Source of the DNA: Butyrivibrio sp. VCB2006 | GTDB lineage: Bacteria; Bacillota; Clostridia; Lachnospirales; Lachnospiraceae | Direction of reading: 5' to 3' | Assembly (NCBI RefSeq): GCF_000420945.1 | Contig: NZ_ATVX01000007.1 | Coordinates: 62,001-126,000 of the forward strand | Length of the DNA stretch: 64,000 bases | Shown here: positions 1 to 9,273 of the stretch, piece after piece | Layout: each line of letters begins with the position of its first letter | Position numbering within the stretch: position 1 is the first letter of the stretch | Made by a program: the position numbers and the translations under genes | The notes under the pieces: generated by a model | The model's database searches: none | The model's input: the letters and a program-made list of their open reading frames with translations, nothing else | Told to the model about the DNA's origin: nothing

Positions 1-804
1 TCTGCCCTCAATCTTAAAGTTATTGATTCCCATAGGAACGTACTTTTCCCAGATAAGCTCTGGTGAAACGAAAGTGCAGTAGTCCTGAATAGTGTAAAGA
101 TTGTTCTTATCTCCATACTCACAGGTCCATGGAATAATGTGCTTTCTCTTTTCAGGAGGAAGAGTTCTGTTCTCCTTCATGATCTCCTGGTTAAGAGCGA
201 TGTTCTTGTAGTGATCGCCACGTCTCTTACAGTTTGGAATGCAGAGAGCGTTTATCAGAACTTCAAGCTTTTCCTTGTGCTGGAGATTTTCTATGATATC
301 CCACTGATTGTTCATGTTGTAGTCAAGAACAACATATTTGTAGTCCTTCTCAAGCTCTTTGTTAAGAGTCTCCACATCTCTGATTTCCTTACAGGTTGTG
401 GAATCTATCTTGTAGGAAGGATAGTTCTTGCGGATGTATTCCTCCAGGATAGGTGAAAAGACAAGGACCTCGTTTTTACCATTGTCTCCGGCCTTCATAC
501 AGAAGTTGCAGAATTCATCTGAAAGGTCTTCTTCCTTGATAAGCGGATTGGTAAATGTAAATCTGACAGGAATACCCTGCGCATTTATGCTGCTGATGAC
601 ATGCTTAACAAATCCAGCATCGCACTGATCATCGGAAATAAGGCGTCCGCCATTCCAAAGAGAGAATGGGAAACAACCAAAGAATGATGCAATCTCAACA
701 CCTTCTCTGAAGTAGTGTGGATACTGCTTCATCATGTTCAGCCAGAACATGTTCAGGGGAAAATTGTAACGTAACCCCGGTAAATGAAACTTAACTTGTG
801 ACAT
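1..804 (-). CDS. U32-peptidase-like protein, C-terminus beyond the left edge
   Basis: This open frame starts with ATG at 804, eight bases after AAGGGG, and reads without a stop to base 1, giving 268 residues of a longer protein. The visible C-terminal end, GINNFKIEGR, matches the conserved 'G(I/V)xxFKIEGR' segment of U32 peptidase-like proteins (known family feature). Cysteines occur in LCIPNC, in PWTC and in QDYC, a spacing compatible with the four cysteine iron-sulfur ligands known in U32 relatives such as UbiU/UbiV; that role is inference. The gene begins 19 bp after the diaminopimelate dehydrogenase stop and is probably co-transcribed with it. A clear paralogue lies at 39454-40365, sharing the HLPG start, the WNGGR, RFT(F/W)TNPL and LEEYxRKxYP stretches and the cysteines. 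The substrate is unknown. Confidence 0.8.
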   Translation of the reverse strand, partial: MSQVKFHLPGLRYNFPLNMFWLNMMKQYPHYFREGVEIASFFGCFPFSLWNGGRLISDDQCDAGFVKHVISSINAQGIPVRFTFTNPLIKEEDLSDEFCNFCMKAGDNGKNEVLVFSPILEEYIRKNYPSYKIDSTTCKEIRDVETLNKELEKDYKYVVLDYNMNNQWDIIENLQHKEKLEVLINALCIPNCKRRGDHYKNIALNQEIMKENRTLPPEKRKHIIPWTCEYGDKNNLYTIQDYCTFVSPELIWEKYVPMGINNFKIEGR

Positions 805-823
805 TGTGTAACCCCTTAAAAAA

Positions 824-1810
824 TTATAAAAGATGAGCTCTGAGTTCCTCACCGCTCTTATCAGAAAGGTATGCTGGAGGAATATCAAGAATTGTCTTGC
901 ATCCCTTCATGCCTTCTTCCTGCATTCTCTTAGCTGCTCTTGCAACTGCTACAAGAACGCTGGTTGTGAACTCAGGGTTTGAATCAAGCTTTAAGCTGTA
1001 CTCAATAATGTGATTGTGCTCTTTGTTAGCACCGGTCTTGCCGCTTCTGAATACGAAACCGCCGTGAGCCATGCCTGCGTGCTTGGTAAGAAGCTCTTCC
1101 TCGCTGATGAAGTGAACTGTTGTATCGTAATCAGCGAAGTAGTTAGGCATTTCCTTGATCTCTTTTTCTACTGCTGCAGCGTCAGCGCCCTCTTCAAGAA
1201 CTACAAAGCATTCTCTTGTGTGCTTCTGACGTGTTGTAAGCTCAGGATTCTCACCGTTTCTAACTGCCTCAAGAGCTGCCTCTACAGGTACTGTGTACTG
1301 CTTGGCATTCTTGACGCCTTTAACTCTTCTGATAGCATCTGAGTGGCCCTGTGAAACGCCCTTGCCCCAGAATGTATAGTCATTTCCGTCAGGAAGAATA
1401 GCATTTGAGTAAACTCTTGCAAGTGAGAACATTCCTGGATCCCAACCGCAGGAAATAACAGCGATCTTGCCGGCTCCCTTGGCAGCAGCATCAACGTTCG
1501 CAAAATGCTCAGGAATCCTTGCGTGAGTATCAAAACTATCTACTACATTGAAAAGCTTAGCATACTCAGGAGTCTGTGTTGGAAGATCAGTAGCGCTTCC
1601 TCCGCAGAGAATCATGACATCAATTTTATCTGTCCATGCGGCCACGTCATTAACTGAAACTACCGGAACACCAGCAGTCTGAATTGTGAGCGAAGAAGGA
1701 TCTCTTCTTGTAAAAACAGCTACCAGTTCCATGTCAGGGGCCTCTTTAACAGCCAGTTCAACGCCTTTTCCAAGGTTACCATAACCTAAAATACCAATTC
1801 TTGTACTCAT
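824..1810 (-). CDS. ddh: meso-diaminopimelate dehydrogenase
   Basis: The 328-residue protein catalyses NADPH-dependent reductive amination of tetrahydrodipicolinate to meso-diaminopimelate, a one-step route to lysine and to peptidoglycan cross-links in the cytoplasm. The N-terminal Rossmann segment GILGYGNLGKGVE (residues about 6-18) binds NADPH. The middle of the protein carries the family segments SCGWDPGMFSLARV and FWGKGVSQGHSDA that form the substrate pocket. Length and order agree with the known family (about 320-330 residues). The ATG at 1810 follows GGAGG at a normal distance. The U32-like gene follows 19 bp downstream on the same strand. Nothing in the frame looks damaged. Confidence 0.96.
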   Translation of the reverse strand: MSTRIGILGYGNLGKGVELAVKEAPDMELVAVFTRRDPSSLTIQTAGVPVVSVNDVAAWTDKIDVMILCGGSATDLPTQTPEYAKLFNVVDSFDTHARIPEHFANVDAAAKGAGKIAVISCGWDPGMFSLARVYSNAILPDGNDYTFWGKGVSQGHSDAIRRVKGVKNAKQYTVPVEAALEAVRNGENPELTTRQKHTRECFVVLEEGADAAAVEKEIKEMPNYFADYDTTVHFISEEELLTKHAGMAHGGFVFRSGKTGANKEHNHIIEYSLKLDSNPEFTTSVLVAVARAAKRMQEEGMKGCKTILDIPPAYLSDKSGEELRAHLL

Positions 1811-1942
1811 CTTAGTCCTCCATATAACTTATTTTTATGCTAAGCAAGTATTCAGTTTACTATAAAATGACTTCATGTTATCTGTGCCTAACGAAAAGAA
1901 TTATAACATAGGATTTTTTTAACAAAAAGAGTTTTATAAAAT

Positions 1943-3238
1943 TTAATTCTTGCCATTGTAGCTCTCGCGAATAACTGTATCTACAACCTCTTCTCTATAC
2001 CACTTAAGGTTCTTGCGGTCGAGAATTGCGAACTTCTCGCCCTGCTGAGTGTAGATTCCGTTATCCCACCAGAAGCAAGGAATGCCTCTTTCTGTAGCAC
2101 GGGAAACATAAGCCTCGGCCCATTTAACTACTTCCTCGGTGTTCTCTTTCTTGTTCATGGCGCCATACTCCGTCAGGAGAACAGGGATATCGTTTTTGAT
2201 AAAGGTTGTCTCAAGGCGGGTCATCAGCTTAATGATATCGCCATTGTGGCTGCCATCCCAAGTAGCGTACTCGCCGTCACCACCTGAAAAAGTAAATAAG
2301 TAAGGCTCGTAAGCGTGAATTGCTACGCCGATATGCTCATCATCTTCAGGAACGTCCAGTTCATTAAGAACTTCAGGCATATTTGCACCGGCATAGGTAG
2401 TAACAAGAAGAAGCCTCTTTTCGTTGTTGCCTCCGGTAGCACGTACTGTATCAACAAAAGACTTGTTGAGGCGATTTACGAGAACTCGCTCTTCGTGAGT
2501 TCCGCCTGACCACTCATTTTCACTTCCCTTTGTTCTGGGTTCGTTAAGACCTTCAAATACAAGGTGGTCTCCGTAGTCCTTAAATCTCTCTGCGATCTGA
2601 TTCCAAATGGCGATATTCTCTGCATCTACTGCTTCGATATGCTCAGCATCAGGAATTCTCCAGAACTCTTCGTGGTGAGAATCGATAAGGACATACATTC
2701 CGTCGTCCAGAGCGTAGTTAACAACTTCTTCAATTCTGTCCATCCACTCAGGATCAATTGTATAATCAGGAGCTTCGCTTACGTGATTGCCCCAGGTAAT
2801 CGGGATACGGATGCTGTCAAAACCTTTTTCGCAGACAAAATCAATCATTTCCTTGGTAATCTTAGGGTTACCCCAGCTTGTCTCGGAATCAATTCCGTTT
2901 CCGCCGGTTGCCTCCAGAGTATTTCCGAGGTTCCAGCCTGCGGTCATCTCAGCCACCAGTTCTTTTGCAGAAATGTCACGCATTTCGTCGCTCCTTTCGG
3001 TAATACCCTTAACAGTAACTGATGGAACTTCTTCTGAAGCGGATGCCTCGGTGGCGGCTTCAGAAGAACTGTCATTGCTTTTGCTGCTCTCTTCTGTGGG
3101 AGAAACTGCTTCTGAGTTATCGACGCCTGCCTCTGAAGTTGTCTGATTGGTGTTGTTATTGTTGTCACCACATGCAGTCATAACTCCAAATGTCATTGCA
3201 GCAGCTAATGCAATTGATAATAATCTTTTTTTGTACAT
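1943..3238 (-). CDS. GH5 endoglucanase, lipoprotein (subfamily 4-like)
   Basis: This 431-residue secreted enzyme probably cleaves internal beta-1,4 bonds in cellulose, mixed-linkage glucan, xyloglucan or a related glycan. A signal peptide ends in a lipobox with Cys23, so the enzyme should be anchored to the outer face of the membrane. A Ser/Thr/Asn/Glu-rich linker (about 25-75) precedes the GH5 barrel. Family motifs include GWNLGNTLEA at about 101-110, RIPITW at about 144, the acid/base Glu233 in GLNEPR and the nucleophile Glu357 in LLTEYG. The first two segments are typical of GH5_4; the subfamily is judged by eye. The ATG follows AGAGGA. The gene lies 44 bp after the esterase-GH43 gene and is probably its operon partner. 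Confidence 0.93.
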   Translation of the reverse strand: MYKKRLLSIALAAAMTFGVMTACGDNNNNTNQTTSEAGVDNSEAVSPTEESSKSNDSSSEAATEASASEEVPSVTVKGITERSDEMRDISAKELVAEMTAGWNLGNTLEATGGNGIDSETSWGNPKITKEMIDFVCEKGFDSIRIPITWGNHVSEAPDYTIDPEWMDRIEEVVNYALDDGMYVLIDSHHEEFWRIPDAEHIEAVDAENIAIWNQIAERFKDYGDHLVFEGLNEPRTKGSENEWSGGTHEERVLVNRLNKSFVDTVRATGGNNEKRLLLVTTYAGANMPEVLNELDVPEDDEHIGVAIHAYEPYLFTFSGGDGEYATWDGSHNGDIIKLMTRLETTFIKNDIPVLLTEYGAMNKKENTEEVVKWAEAYVSRATERGIPCFWWDNGIYTQQGEKFAILDRKNLKWYREEVVDTVIRESYNGKN

Positions 3239-3282
3239 AAAATATCCTCTTATTTAAATCTTAACTAATAAATATATTGCGT

Positions 3283-6087
3283 TTAGTGCAGCCACTCAAC
3301 GCTTGCGAGTGAGCAGCTACCACTACCATTATAGCGCAGGTACAATGCAAGCACACCGGAAACTTTCTTGTCGAATTTACACTCGTGAGCTTCCCAGATA
3401 TTGGAACCGTTGCACTTGATCTGGCCGATTACCTCGCCGTCAAGGCTGGTCTTAATATCGAAGCATCCGTCAAAGTAAGCTCTGGTCTTAATTCTAAGAC
3501 CGCAAGCATCCTTAACATCAAAATACTTAAATCCAATAGTAGTTGTATCAACGATTGCCTTGATGTAGCCGTTATTCTGAGCACCATCGCCGCCTTCCTG
3601 AACAACTCTTGGAGCATCAGCTTCAACGTAAAGCTTGTGCTCATCGGTAAAAATGTTGCAGGCGATATATGATGGATACTCACCAACGTCGCTAAGTGGT
3701 CCGCCGTTAAGTCCGCAGGAAGTAATCTCTACCTGTTTGATGGAACCGTCTGCCTCGAAGTGTATCTTCTCTGCACAGCCCTGTCTTGAGAACCAGGTTC
3801 CGTTTGTGTGTCTATGGTAAAAGATATACCAATCACCGCCGATTTCTACGATACTTCCGTGGTTGTTGGCACCATAGCAGGTTGCCTCCTCGGCCTTCTT
3901 GTAGCTGTCGATATGAAGGTCAGCATTGGATACAATTACACCGCCATAGGTGTAAGGGCCAAGTGGATCCTTGGAAGTAGCATAGCAAAGCTCGTGCATA
4001 ACCTCTGAAGAGTAGATGAAGTAGTAGGTATCATCATGCTTCCTGATGGAAGGAGCCTCAAAGAAGGCATGTCCTTCGTAGTCGGTACCCTGGCTGTAGC
4101 AGTTACCGGGAGCAACGAACTGCGGATCTCTTTTAATAGTGAGCATGTCCTTATCAAGAACAGTGAGCATTGCGCCGTGTCTTGACTTGTCGCCCTGTCC
4201 GCAGAAGCCTGTGAAAAGATATGTTGTATCCCCTTCAGTAAGAACACCTGGGTCAAACTGTGGCTCGTCGCCTGCTCTGTCACCGAGTCTTGTTCCATCC
4301 TCATAATGAACATAGCCATAGAACTTGAAAGGACCGTTAGGAGTATCACTGACTGCAACAGATACAACGCTTACCTTATCAAGGACATAATATAAGTAAT
4401 ATTTGCCATCGGGACCAACAGTTAAGTCAGGAGCGTACAGGCACATGTTACCTCTTTTGTTAAGAGGGTCTGCAGTCTTGGGATAGATAACTCCCTCGTA
4501 GTGCCAGTCTCCAAGGTTATCTATAGGTGCTGACCAGGTTACATAATCTCCAAGGCAGAAGGTCTCGCCCTGGTAAAGGTCATGAGAACCATATACATAT
4601 ACGCGATTGTTAAATACATAGGGCTCTCCGTCAGGAATGTATTCCCAGGATGGAAGATAAGGATTAACTGCCTGCTTCTTGCTACCCTGTCTGATACCAC
4701 CTTCGAACTTAGGAGTAGCTCCTTTTCCGAGGAATTCCATTTCAAATCTGTTATCAGGGGAGTATGGAAGCCAAACAGAAAGGCTCTCAGGGTCTCCACA
4801 TCTTACAAGGCCCTTGATGCCGCCATCGTCGTTAGGATTACCAGTCTTAATAAAGTTTGCATAGTAGTCGCACATCTGTCTTGCCAGGTCGAAGTGTCTT
4901 CCTCTGTAAGGACGTGTGCACTTATCTATAGAGTTAAAGAAGAACCACAGATCGCAGGAGTGGAAGGTTCCGGGATAGCTGTCCCCCGGGTTTCCGTCTC
5001 CCGGGATATCGGGATCAAATCTGTAATAATAGAAGTTCTGAGAAGGCTCATTTTTATGAGCACCTTCAAATACAGCCTTAACAGACATTTCAACGCTGTT
5101 AACGCCGCCCCAGCTAAATTCATCTGTTGTGTTACCTGACATTACAGGAACATCTGCACATTTCCTGTCAATGAACTTCTGAACAGGATCTTCCTCGCAG
5201 AAGAAGCCGTCCTGGATAGGGAACATTCTTGGGTGATCTGCTACAAAGCGGTTGTAGCCGTTAAATACTTCTTCAGTTGAAAGAGCTCTGGCCTCCTCCA
5301 GGTCTTTTACCCCAAGGGACTCAAAGAACTGCTGGCCAAGATCCTCTGCCTGCTCAAGGGTAAGGGGCCTGAATATATCATTCTGAGGATCTGCAAGGCG
5401 GATGATTCCGCTGAAGATTACAGCGCCCTTAATGAGCTTTTCATTGCCTTTATGAGTGAGCTGGTGCATAACGCTGGATCCACCTGCGGACTGGCCTGAA
5501 ATTGTGATCTGCTCAGGGTTACCGCCAAAGGCAGCAATATTGTCATAAACCCAGTTAAGACCTGCGCACTGATCCATGAGACCAAAGTTTGAAGGGGCAG
5601 TAGGCGCCTCTTTTGTAATATCTTTATGAGCAAGGAAACCAAAGCAGTTAAGTCTGTAGCCGATACTTACTACTACAACACCGCGCTTTGCAAGCTGCTC
5701 ACCATTAAACTCCATCTCAGCTGTGTAGCCCCACTGGAAGGCACCGCCAAAGTACCATACAAGTACAGGGAGCTTCTCATCTGCCTTCTTGGCAGGAGTC
5801 CAGATGTTGAGGTAGAGACAGTCCTCACTGAGAGTCATGCCCGGATCAACATGCCATTCTCTACAATAAATATCTGTGCCCATGCCCGGTCTGTCCTGAT
5901 ATGAGATTGGACCAAAGTTATAGGCATCAAGAACTCCGTCCCAGTCAGGACATGGCTGAGGTGCGCGCCATCTGTTCTGCCCGATGGGCTTATCTGCAAA
6001 AGGAATTCCTTTATAAACAGTTATTCTTGGGTCTGTTCCGGCCAGACCTCTGACTTTGCCGTTTTTAACCTGTGTTTCTCTAAGCAT
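3283..6087 (-). CDS. carboxylesterase type B - GH43 - CBM6-like fusion enzyme
   Basis: The 934-residue protein joins an esterase to a glycosidase. Residues about 1-470 are a type B carboxylesterase with oxyanion segment YFGGAF, nucleophile Ser200 in GQSAGGSS and His376 in GTFHSCD. Residues about 475-790 are a GH43 five-bladed propeller: PDGEPYVF holds the base Asp, PQFDPGVL the pKa-tuning Asp and AFFEAPS the acid Glu. The last 120 residues resemble a CBM6 beta-sandwich. There is no signal peptide, so it should act in the cytoplasm on imported, acylated arabinoxylo-oligosaccharides (inference). I chose ATG 6087 because GGGGAGA lies nine bases upstream; a TTG at 6105 is in frame but has no such site. 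A regulator-box promoter lies upstream at 6171-6233. Confidence 0.9.
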   Translation of the reverse strand: MLRETQVKNGKVRGLAGTDPRITVYKGIPFADKPIGQNRWRAPQPCPDWDGVLDAYNFGPISYQDRPGMGTDIYCREWHVDPGMTLSEDCLYLNIWTPAKKADEKLPVLVWYFGGAFQWGYTAEMEFNGEQLAKRGVVVVSIGYRLNCFGFLAHKDITKEAPTAPSNFGLMDQCAGLNWVYDNIAAFGGNPEQITISGQSAGGSSVMHQLTHKGNEKLIKGAVIFSGIIRLADPQNDIFRPLTLEQAEDLGQQFFESLGVKDLEEARALSTEEVFNGYNRFVADHPRMFPIQDGFFCEEDPVQKFIDRKCADVPVMSGNTTDEFSWGGVNSVEMSVKAVFEGAHKNEPSQNFYYYRFDPDIPGDGNPGDSYPGTFHSCDLWFFFNSIDKCTRPYRGRHFDLARQMCDYYANFIKTGNPNDDGGIKGLVRCGDPESLSVWLPYSPDNRFEMEFLGKGATPKFEGGIRQGSKKQAVNPYLPSWEYIPDGEPYVFNNRVYVYGSHDLYQGETFCLGDYVTWSAPIDNLGDWHYEGVIYPKTADPLNKRGNMCLYAPDLTVGPDGKYYLYYVLDKVSVVSVAVSDTPNGPFKFYGYVHYEDGTRLGDRAGDEPQFDPGVLTEGDTTYLFTGFCGQGDKSRHGAMLTVLDKDMLTIKRDPQFVAPGNCYSQGTDYEGHAFFEAPSIRKHDDTYYFIYSSEVMHELCYATSKDPLGPYTYGGVIVSNADLHIDSYKKAEEATCYGANNHGSIVEIGGDWYIFYHRHTNGTWFSRQGCAEKIHFEADGSIKQVEITSCGLNGGPLSDVGEYPSYIACNIFTDEHKLYVEADAPRVVQEGGDGAQNNGYIKAIVDTTTIGFKYFDVKDACGLRIKTRAYFDGCFDIKTSLDGEVIGQIKCNGSNIWEAHECKFDKKVSGVLALYLRYNGSGSCSLASVEWLH

Positions 6088-6170
6088 TTTGCATACTCTC
6101 CCCAATTTTTATAGTTTTGATAAAAACGCATTATTTCTTATACATATATAGTACATTCACTTATCTTAAA

Positions 6171-6233
6171 TTTATAGTTTGAGGACTAGGATCATCCACC
6201 CAAATATTGCTAGATAAAAGCGAATCCTTGCTA
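6171..6233 (-). promoter_or_regulatory. regulator-box promoter of the esterase-GH43/GH5 operon
   Basis: Read on the minus strand, a box TAGCAAGGATTC (6233-6222) is followed exactly 21 bp later by TAGCAATATTTG (6212-6201). After a 24-bp gap comes TATAAA (6176-6171) as a -10 element. There is no good -35, which fits a class II activator contacting RNA polymerase. Two boxes on the same face of the helix upstream of a weak promoter is the usual arrangement for AraC-family activators. Confidence 0.6.
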
Positions 6234-6245
6234 ACTTGCAGTCCA

Positions 6246-6310
6246 TCGCAATATACGACATTAATTCAGCAATTATTTGGTGGCTAGGGTGAGGTATTAA
6301 CCATTATATT
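6246..6310 (+). promoter_or_regulatory. regulator-box promoter of the GH43 gene
   Basis: Boxes TCGCAATATACG (6246-6257) and CAGCAATTATTT (6267-6278) are 21 bp apart and resemble the TAGCAATATTTG box (9/12 and 8/12 matches). TATATT at 6305-6310 lies 26 bp after the second box and 64 bp before the start codon. No recognisable -35 is present. The match is weaker than at the facing promoter, but the spacing is the same. Confidence 0.5.
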
Positions 6311-6373
6311 TTTATTGCTAATGACACGAATGATTTTTTCTTCATTGGCGTAAAATGATTGGAGGTATGGGCA

Positions 6374-7846
6374 ATGAAGAGCCTGACTAGAACTATTAGT
6401 CTTCAAAAGAGTGCGAAGTCTATTACAGATCATAACCCTGTAATGGTACAGCGCTTTGGAGCAGATCCATATGCACTTGTTTACGACGGAAGGGTTTACC
6501 TTTATATGACCGGGGACAAGCCTTCCTATAATGCCGATGGCTCAATAAAAGAGAATACTTACGGCAATATCAATACGATTAATGTTGTATCTTCTGATGA
6601 CCTTGTAAACTGGACAGACCACGGATCAGTTTACGCTGCCGGAAAGACCGGAGCAGCAAGTTGGGGACCTAATTCATGGGCACCCGCAGCAGCATACAAG
6701 AATATTGATGGCAAGGACAAGTTCTTCTTGTACTTTGCAAACAACGGAAACGGAATCGGAGTTCTTACTTCTGATTCACCTGTTGGACCATTTATTGATG
6801 AAATCGGAGGACCGCTTATTTCCAGAGAGACCCCCAACTGTGCAGAGGTTACATGGCTTTTTGACCCTGCAGTTCTCATGGATGATGACGGCTCTGCTTA
6901 CATCTACGTTGGCGGCGGAGTTCCTTCACCTGACAAGGCAGCTAATCCCGGCACAGCAAGGGTTTGCAAGCTTGGCGACGACATGATGAGCCTTGACGGG
7001 GATCCTATTGCCATCGAAAATGTTGATTACCTTTTTGAAGATTCAGGAATCAACAAGATTGACGGAACCTATTACTACTCATACTGTTCAAACTTCAACG
7101 TAACACCACAGGCTGCATCAGAGCTTGGCTTTGAATCCGGCGAGATTGTTACAATGAAGTCTGATTCACCTATGGGACCTTTTGAAAGATGCAATCCTGT
7201 TCTCAAGAATCCTGAGAGATTCTTTGGAAGAGGCGGTAACAACCATCACGCCATGTTTGAGTTTAATGGTGAGTATTACATAACATACCATTCAAGAATC
7301 CTTGAAGAAGGCCTTGATATGGACGGCGGCTACCGCAGCACCAATGTGGATAAGCTCGTTCTCAACGAGAACAACGAGCCATCCAAGAGTGCAGGTACAA
7401 GAGCAGGTGTAGCGCAGCTCAAAGCACTTAACCCATACGAGGAAGTTAAGGCAGTAACTCTTTCTAATGCATCAATCGGTCTTAAGACCAAGCAGTATGG
7501 CGATGTGGCTAAAAAGTGCGGCTCAGGCGATATGATTCTTTGCGACATTTCAAACGGCGCATGGACAAGTGTATCCGGTGTTGATTTTGGAACTGACGGA
7601 GCAAAAGAGATTGCATTTACTCTCAATGTAAAAGAGACAAATCCAAACGGTGACTATCGCGGAGCTATAAAAGTATGTCTCGACAGCCCATCAGGCGAAG
7701 CTGTAGGTTGTGCAGTTATTGCTAATGAGAAGGCTGATAATGTTGAGGCCATAGCAGAATTTACAGAGCCTGTAACCGGCGAGCATAACGTATTCTTTGT
7801 ATACGCCGGCGAAGGATATGAAGTATATTCCTGGATTGCCAGATAA
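6374..7846 (+). CDS. GH43 arabinoxylan arabinofuranohydrolase-like enzyme
   Basis: The 490-residue protein is a GH43 propeller (about 20-330) followed by a roughly 130-residue CBM6-like beta-sandwich. Catalytic positions can be seen: the base Asp in FGADPYA, the pKa-tuning Asp in WLFDPAVL and the acid Glu in LFEDSGINK. This arrangement is typical of enzymes removing arabinose from arabinoxylan or acting on xylo-oligosaccharides; the exact linkage cannot be told. No signal peptide is present, so a cytoplasmic role on imported oligosaccharides is likely. ATG 6374 was chosen because GGAGG at 6361-6365 is eight bases upstream; an upstream in-frame TTG lies inside that site. The gene diverges from the esterase-GH43 gene and has its own regulator-box promoter. 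Confidence 0.92.
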   Translation: MKSLTRTISLQKSAKSITDHNPVMVQRFGADPYALVYDGRVYLYMTGDKPSYNADGSIKENTYGNINTINVVSSDDLVNWTDHGSVYAAGKTGAASWGPNSWAPAAAYKNIDGKDKFFLYFANNGNGIGVLTSDSPVGPFIDEIGGPLISRETPNCAEVTWLFDPAVLMDDDGSAYIYVGGGVPSPDKAANPGTARVCKLGDDMMSLDGDPIAIENVDYLFEDSGINKIDGTYYYSYCSNFNVTPQAASELGFESGEIVTMKSDSPMGPFERCNPVLKNPERFFGRGGNNHHAMFEFNGEYYITYHSRILEEGLDMDGGYRSTNVDKLVLNENNEPSKSAGTRAGVAQLKALNPYEEVKAVTLSNASIGLKTKQYGDVAKKCGSGDMILCDISNGAWTSVSGVDFGTDGAKEIAFTLNVKETNPNGDYRGAIKVCLDSPSGEAVGCAVIANEKADNVEAIAEFTEPVTGEHNVFFVYAGEGYEVYSWIAR

Positions 7847-7853
7847 ATGAAAA

Positions 7854-7886
7854 GCGCTGCACGCGGATGCGGGCAGCGCAATTTAT
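7854..7886. terminator. intrinsic terminator between convergent genes
   Basis: GCGCTGC (7854-7860) pairs with GCAGCGC (7873-7879); AAAA precedes and AATTT follows, so it could act from both sides, for the GH43 gene and the AraC gene. Confidence 0.6.
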
Positions 7887-7907
7887 TAGTACATATTAAT
7901 AAGGAAA

Positions 7908-8873
7908 TTACTTGGCAACTTTTGCGGATACATCACCTTTTTCTTTGCCAAGACCGCCGGAGAATAATGAACGATACTCACCCGGTGTGCAACCTTTTTT
8001 GAGTTTAAAGGTTCTGTTAAAGGTTGAGATACTTGAGAATCCGGACTGAAGAGCAATATCTGTAATTGACAGATCATCTCTTGTGAGCAGCAGCTCTGTC
8101 GCCTTGATTCTCTGACCTATAAGGTAATCATAGAAGGTACATCCCATGTACTCCTTGAACAGTCTGGAGAAGTGGAACTTGGAGAAACCACTGTAGGAAG
8201 CGGCATCTTCAAGAGTAATATCGTAAGCATAATTCTCATCAATGTAATCAATGACTGTATTGAGCTTCTCAAAATACTCTCTTCTCTTAACAGGAGTAGA
8301 TTCTGTAAAAAGATTGATCTTATTGAGCTGATATCTTGAAAGAATAGTCATGATCTGGAATAAATGGGAGTAAATTGAAAACTCATAGAACTCGGTTTTC
8401 TGGAAATACTCATTCCAAATCTGTGAGAATAAAGCCATTATTTCATTATAAATCGGAGCATATGTTTCAGGTGTGATATGAATGCAGTCCTTGAGCATGT
8501 TCATAAGACCTGAGTAGCCTCTCATTGATGAAAAGAAATCAATATCGAAGAGACATACATATCTTGCTCCTGTGCTTGGCGCATGCAAATAATGGGATTT
8601 CCTAGGCGGAATGAAAACAATCTCGCCGGCCATAACCCTATGAATCTCTCCTTCAATCTCTACATCATAGTAGTTATCGATAGGTGCGATGATCTCAAGG
8701 GCGTTATGCCAATGTGATGGATAGTCATAAGCCTGTTCGTTATACCAGATTCTGATTGAACTATCCTTAGGGAAAATTGCTTTCTCATTATTACCCTCAA
8801 GAGTACGTGCACTGTAATCGGTGTTCTGCTGGTAATAATCGAGAGTGACATTAGTAGATGAATTCTTGACCAT
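7908..8873 (-). CDS. AraC-family transcriptional regulator of the xylan locus
   Basis: The 321-residue protein has an N-terminal cupin sensor (about 40-120, with HWHNALEI and FIPPRKSHYLHAP as its metal/ligand-pocket segments) and a C-terminal AraC/XylS double helix-turn-helix (about 215-310, including SGFSKFHFSRLFKEY and SGFSSISTFNRTFK). Such proteins usually activate sugar genes when bound to a sugar. It sits between the GH43 and GH10 genes and has a copy of the locus box at 9031-9042 in its own promoter, implying control of the neighbours and of itself (inference). ATG 8873 is preceded by GGGAGGAG; an upstream in-frame TTG at 8903 would precede that site and is rejected. The inducer is probably a xylo- or arabinoxylo-oligosaccharide. 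Confidence 0.92.
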   Translation of the reverse strand: MVKNSSTNVTLDYYQQNTDYSARTLEGNNEKAIFPKDSSIRIWYNEQAYDYPSHWHNALEIIAPIDNYYDVEIEGEIHRVMAGEIVFIPPRKSHYLHAPSTGARYVCLFDIDFFSSMRGYSGLMNMLKDCIHITPETYAPIYNEIMALFSQIWNEYFQKTEFYEFSIYSHLFQIMTILSRYQLNKINLFTESTPVKRREYFEKLNTVIDYIDENYAYDITLEDAASYSGFSKFHFSRLFKEYMGCTFYDYLIGQRIKATELLLTRDDLSITDIALQSGFSSISTFNRTFKLKKGCTPGEYRSLFSGGLGKEKGDVSAKVAK

Positions 8874-8999
8874 AGTGATCTCCTCCCATACCTCAAATAA
8901 CAACCGCGTCCAAAAGGCAATTTTTTATCCCCACTTGCCGAAATATTGCGGACGCTTAAACAATCATAAATAATCACATCGTCAATAAAATACAAGCAA

Positions 9000-9062
9000 A
9001 TAATAACATTTTCTGACAAATGCTTCTTATCAAATATTGCTATTAATTACCTAATCGTGCTC
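9000..9062 (-). promoter_or_regulatory. regulator-box promoter of the araC-type gene
   Basis: On the minus strand the box TAGCAATATTTG (9042-9031) is followed 25 bp later by TATTAT (9005-9000) as a -10. A weaker half-match GAGCACGATTAG lies about 20 bp upstream (9062-9051). The implied 5' leader is about 115 bases. The surrounding 400-bp divergent region also holds an 8-bp hairpin, AATCGTGC (9053-9060) with GCACGATT (9079-9086), but no gene. Confidence 0.55.
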
Positions 9063-9144
9063 ACATTAAATAAATGGTGCACGATTTTTATATGCCATTT
9101 TGTTAATAATGCACAAAAACTGTATCGCATTTTTTGACATTAAA

Positions 9145-9208
9145 AAGCAACATCTGCAAACCATCAGGCAAAAATTGGTAAGCACCACCTATCGAAAGCC
9201 TTTATGCT
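9145..9208 (+). promoter_or_regulatory. candidate regulator-box promoter of the GH10 operon (weak)
   Basis: AAGCAACATCTG (9145-9156) and AGGCAAAAATTG (9166-9177) are degenerate copies of the locus box spaced 21 bp. TATGCT (9203-9208) follows 25 bp later as a possible -10. The boxes match TAGCAATATTTG at only 9 and 8 of 12 positions, so this call rests mainly on the spacing. A further TAGCAAGTTTTG lies at 9234-9245 in the leader. Confidence 0.35.
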
Positions 9209-9273
9209 TATACTTGTCGATGGGGGTCGACGGTAGCAAGTTTTGAGTATTATTACTGGGAGGCAAAAGGAAA

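Noticed and set aside
4582..5139. 185-codon plus-strand frame inside the esterase-GH43 gene
   Set aside because: It is antisense to a gene with clear domains and catalytic motifs, has no recognisable protein features and no ribosome-binding site.
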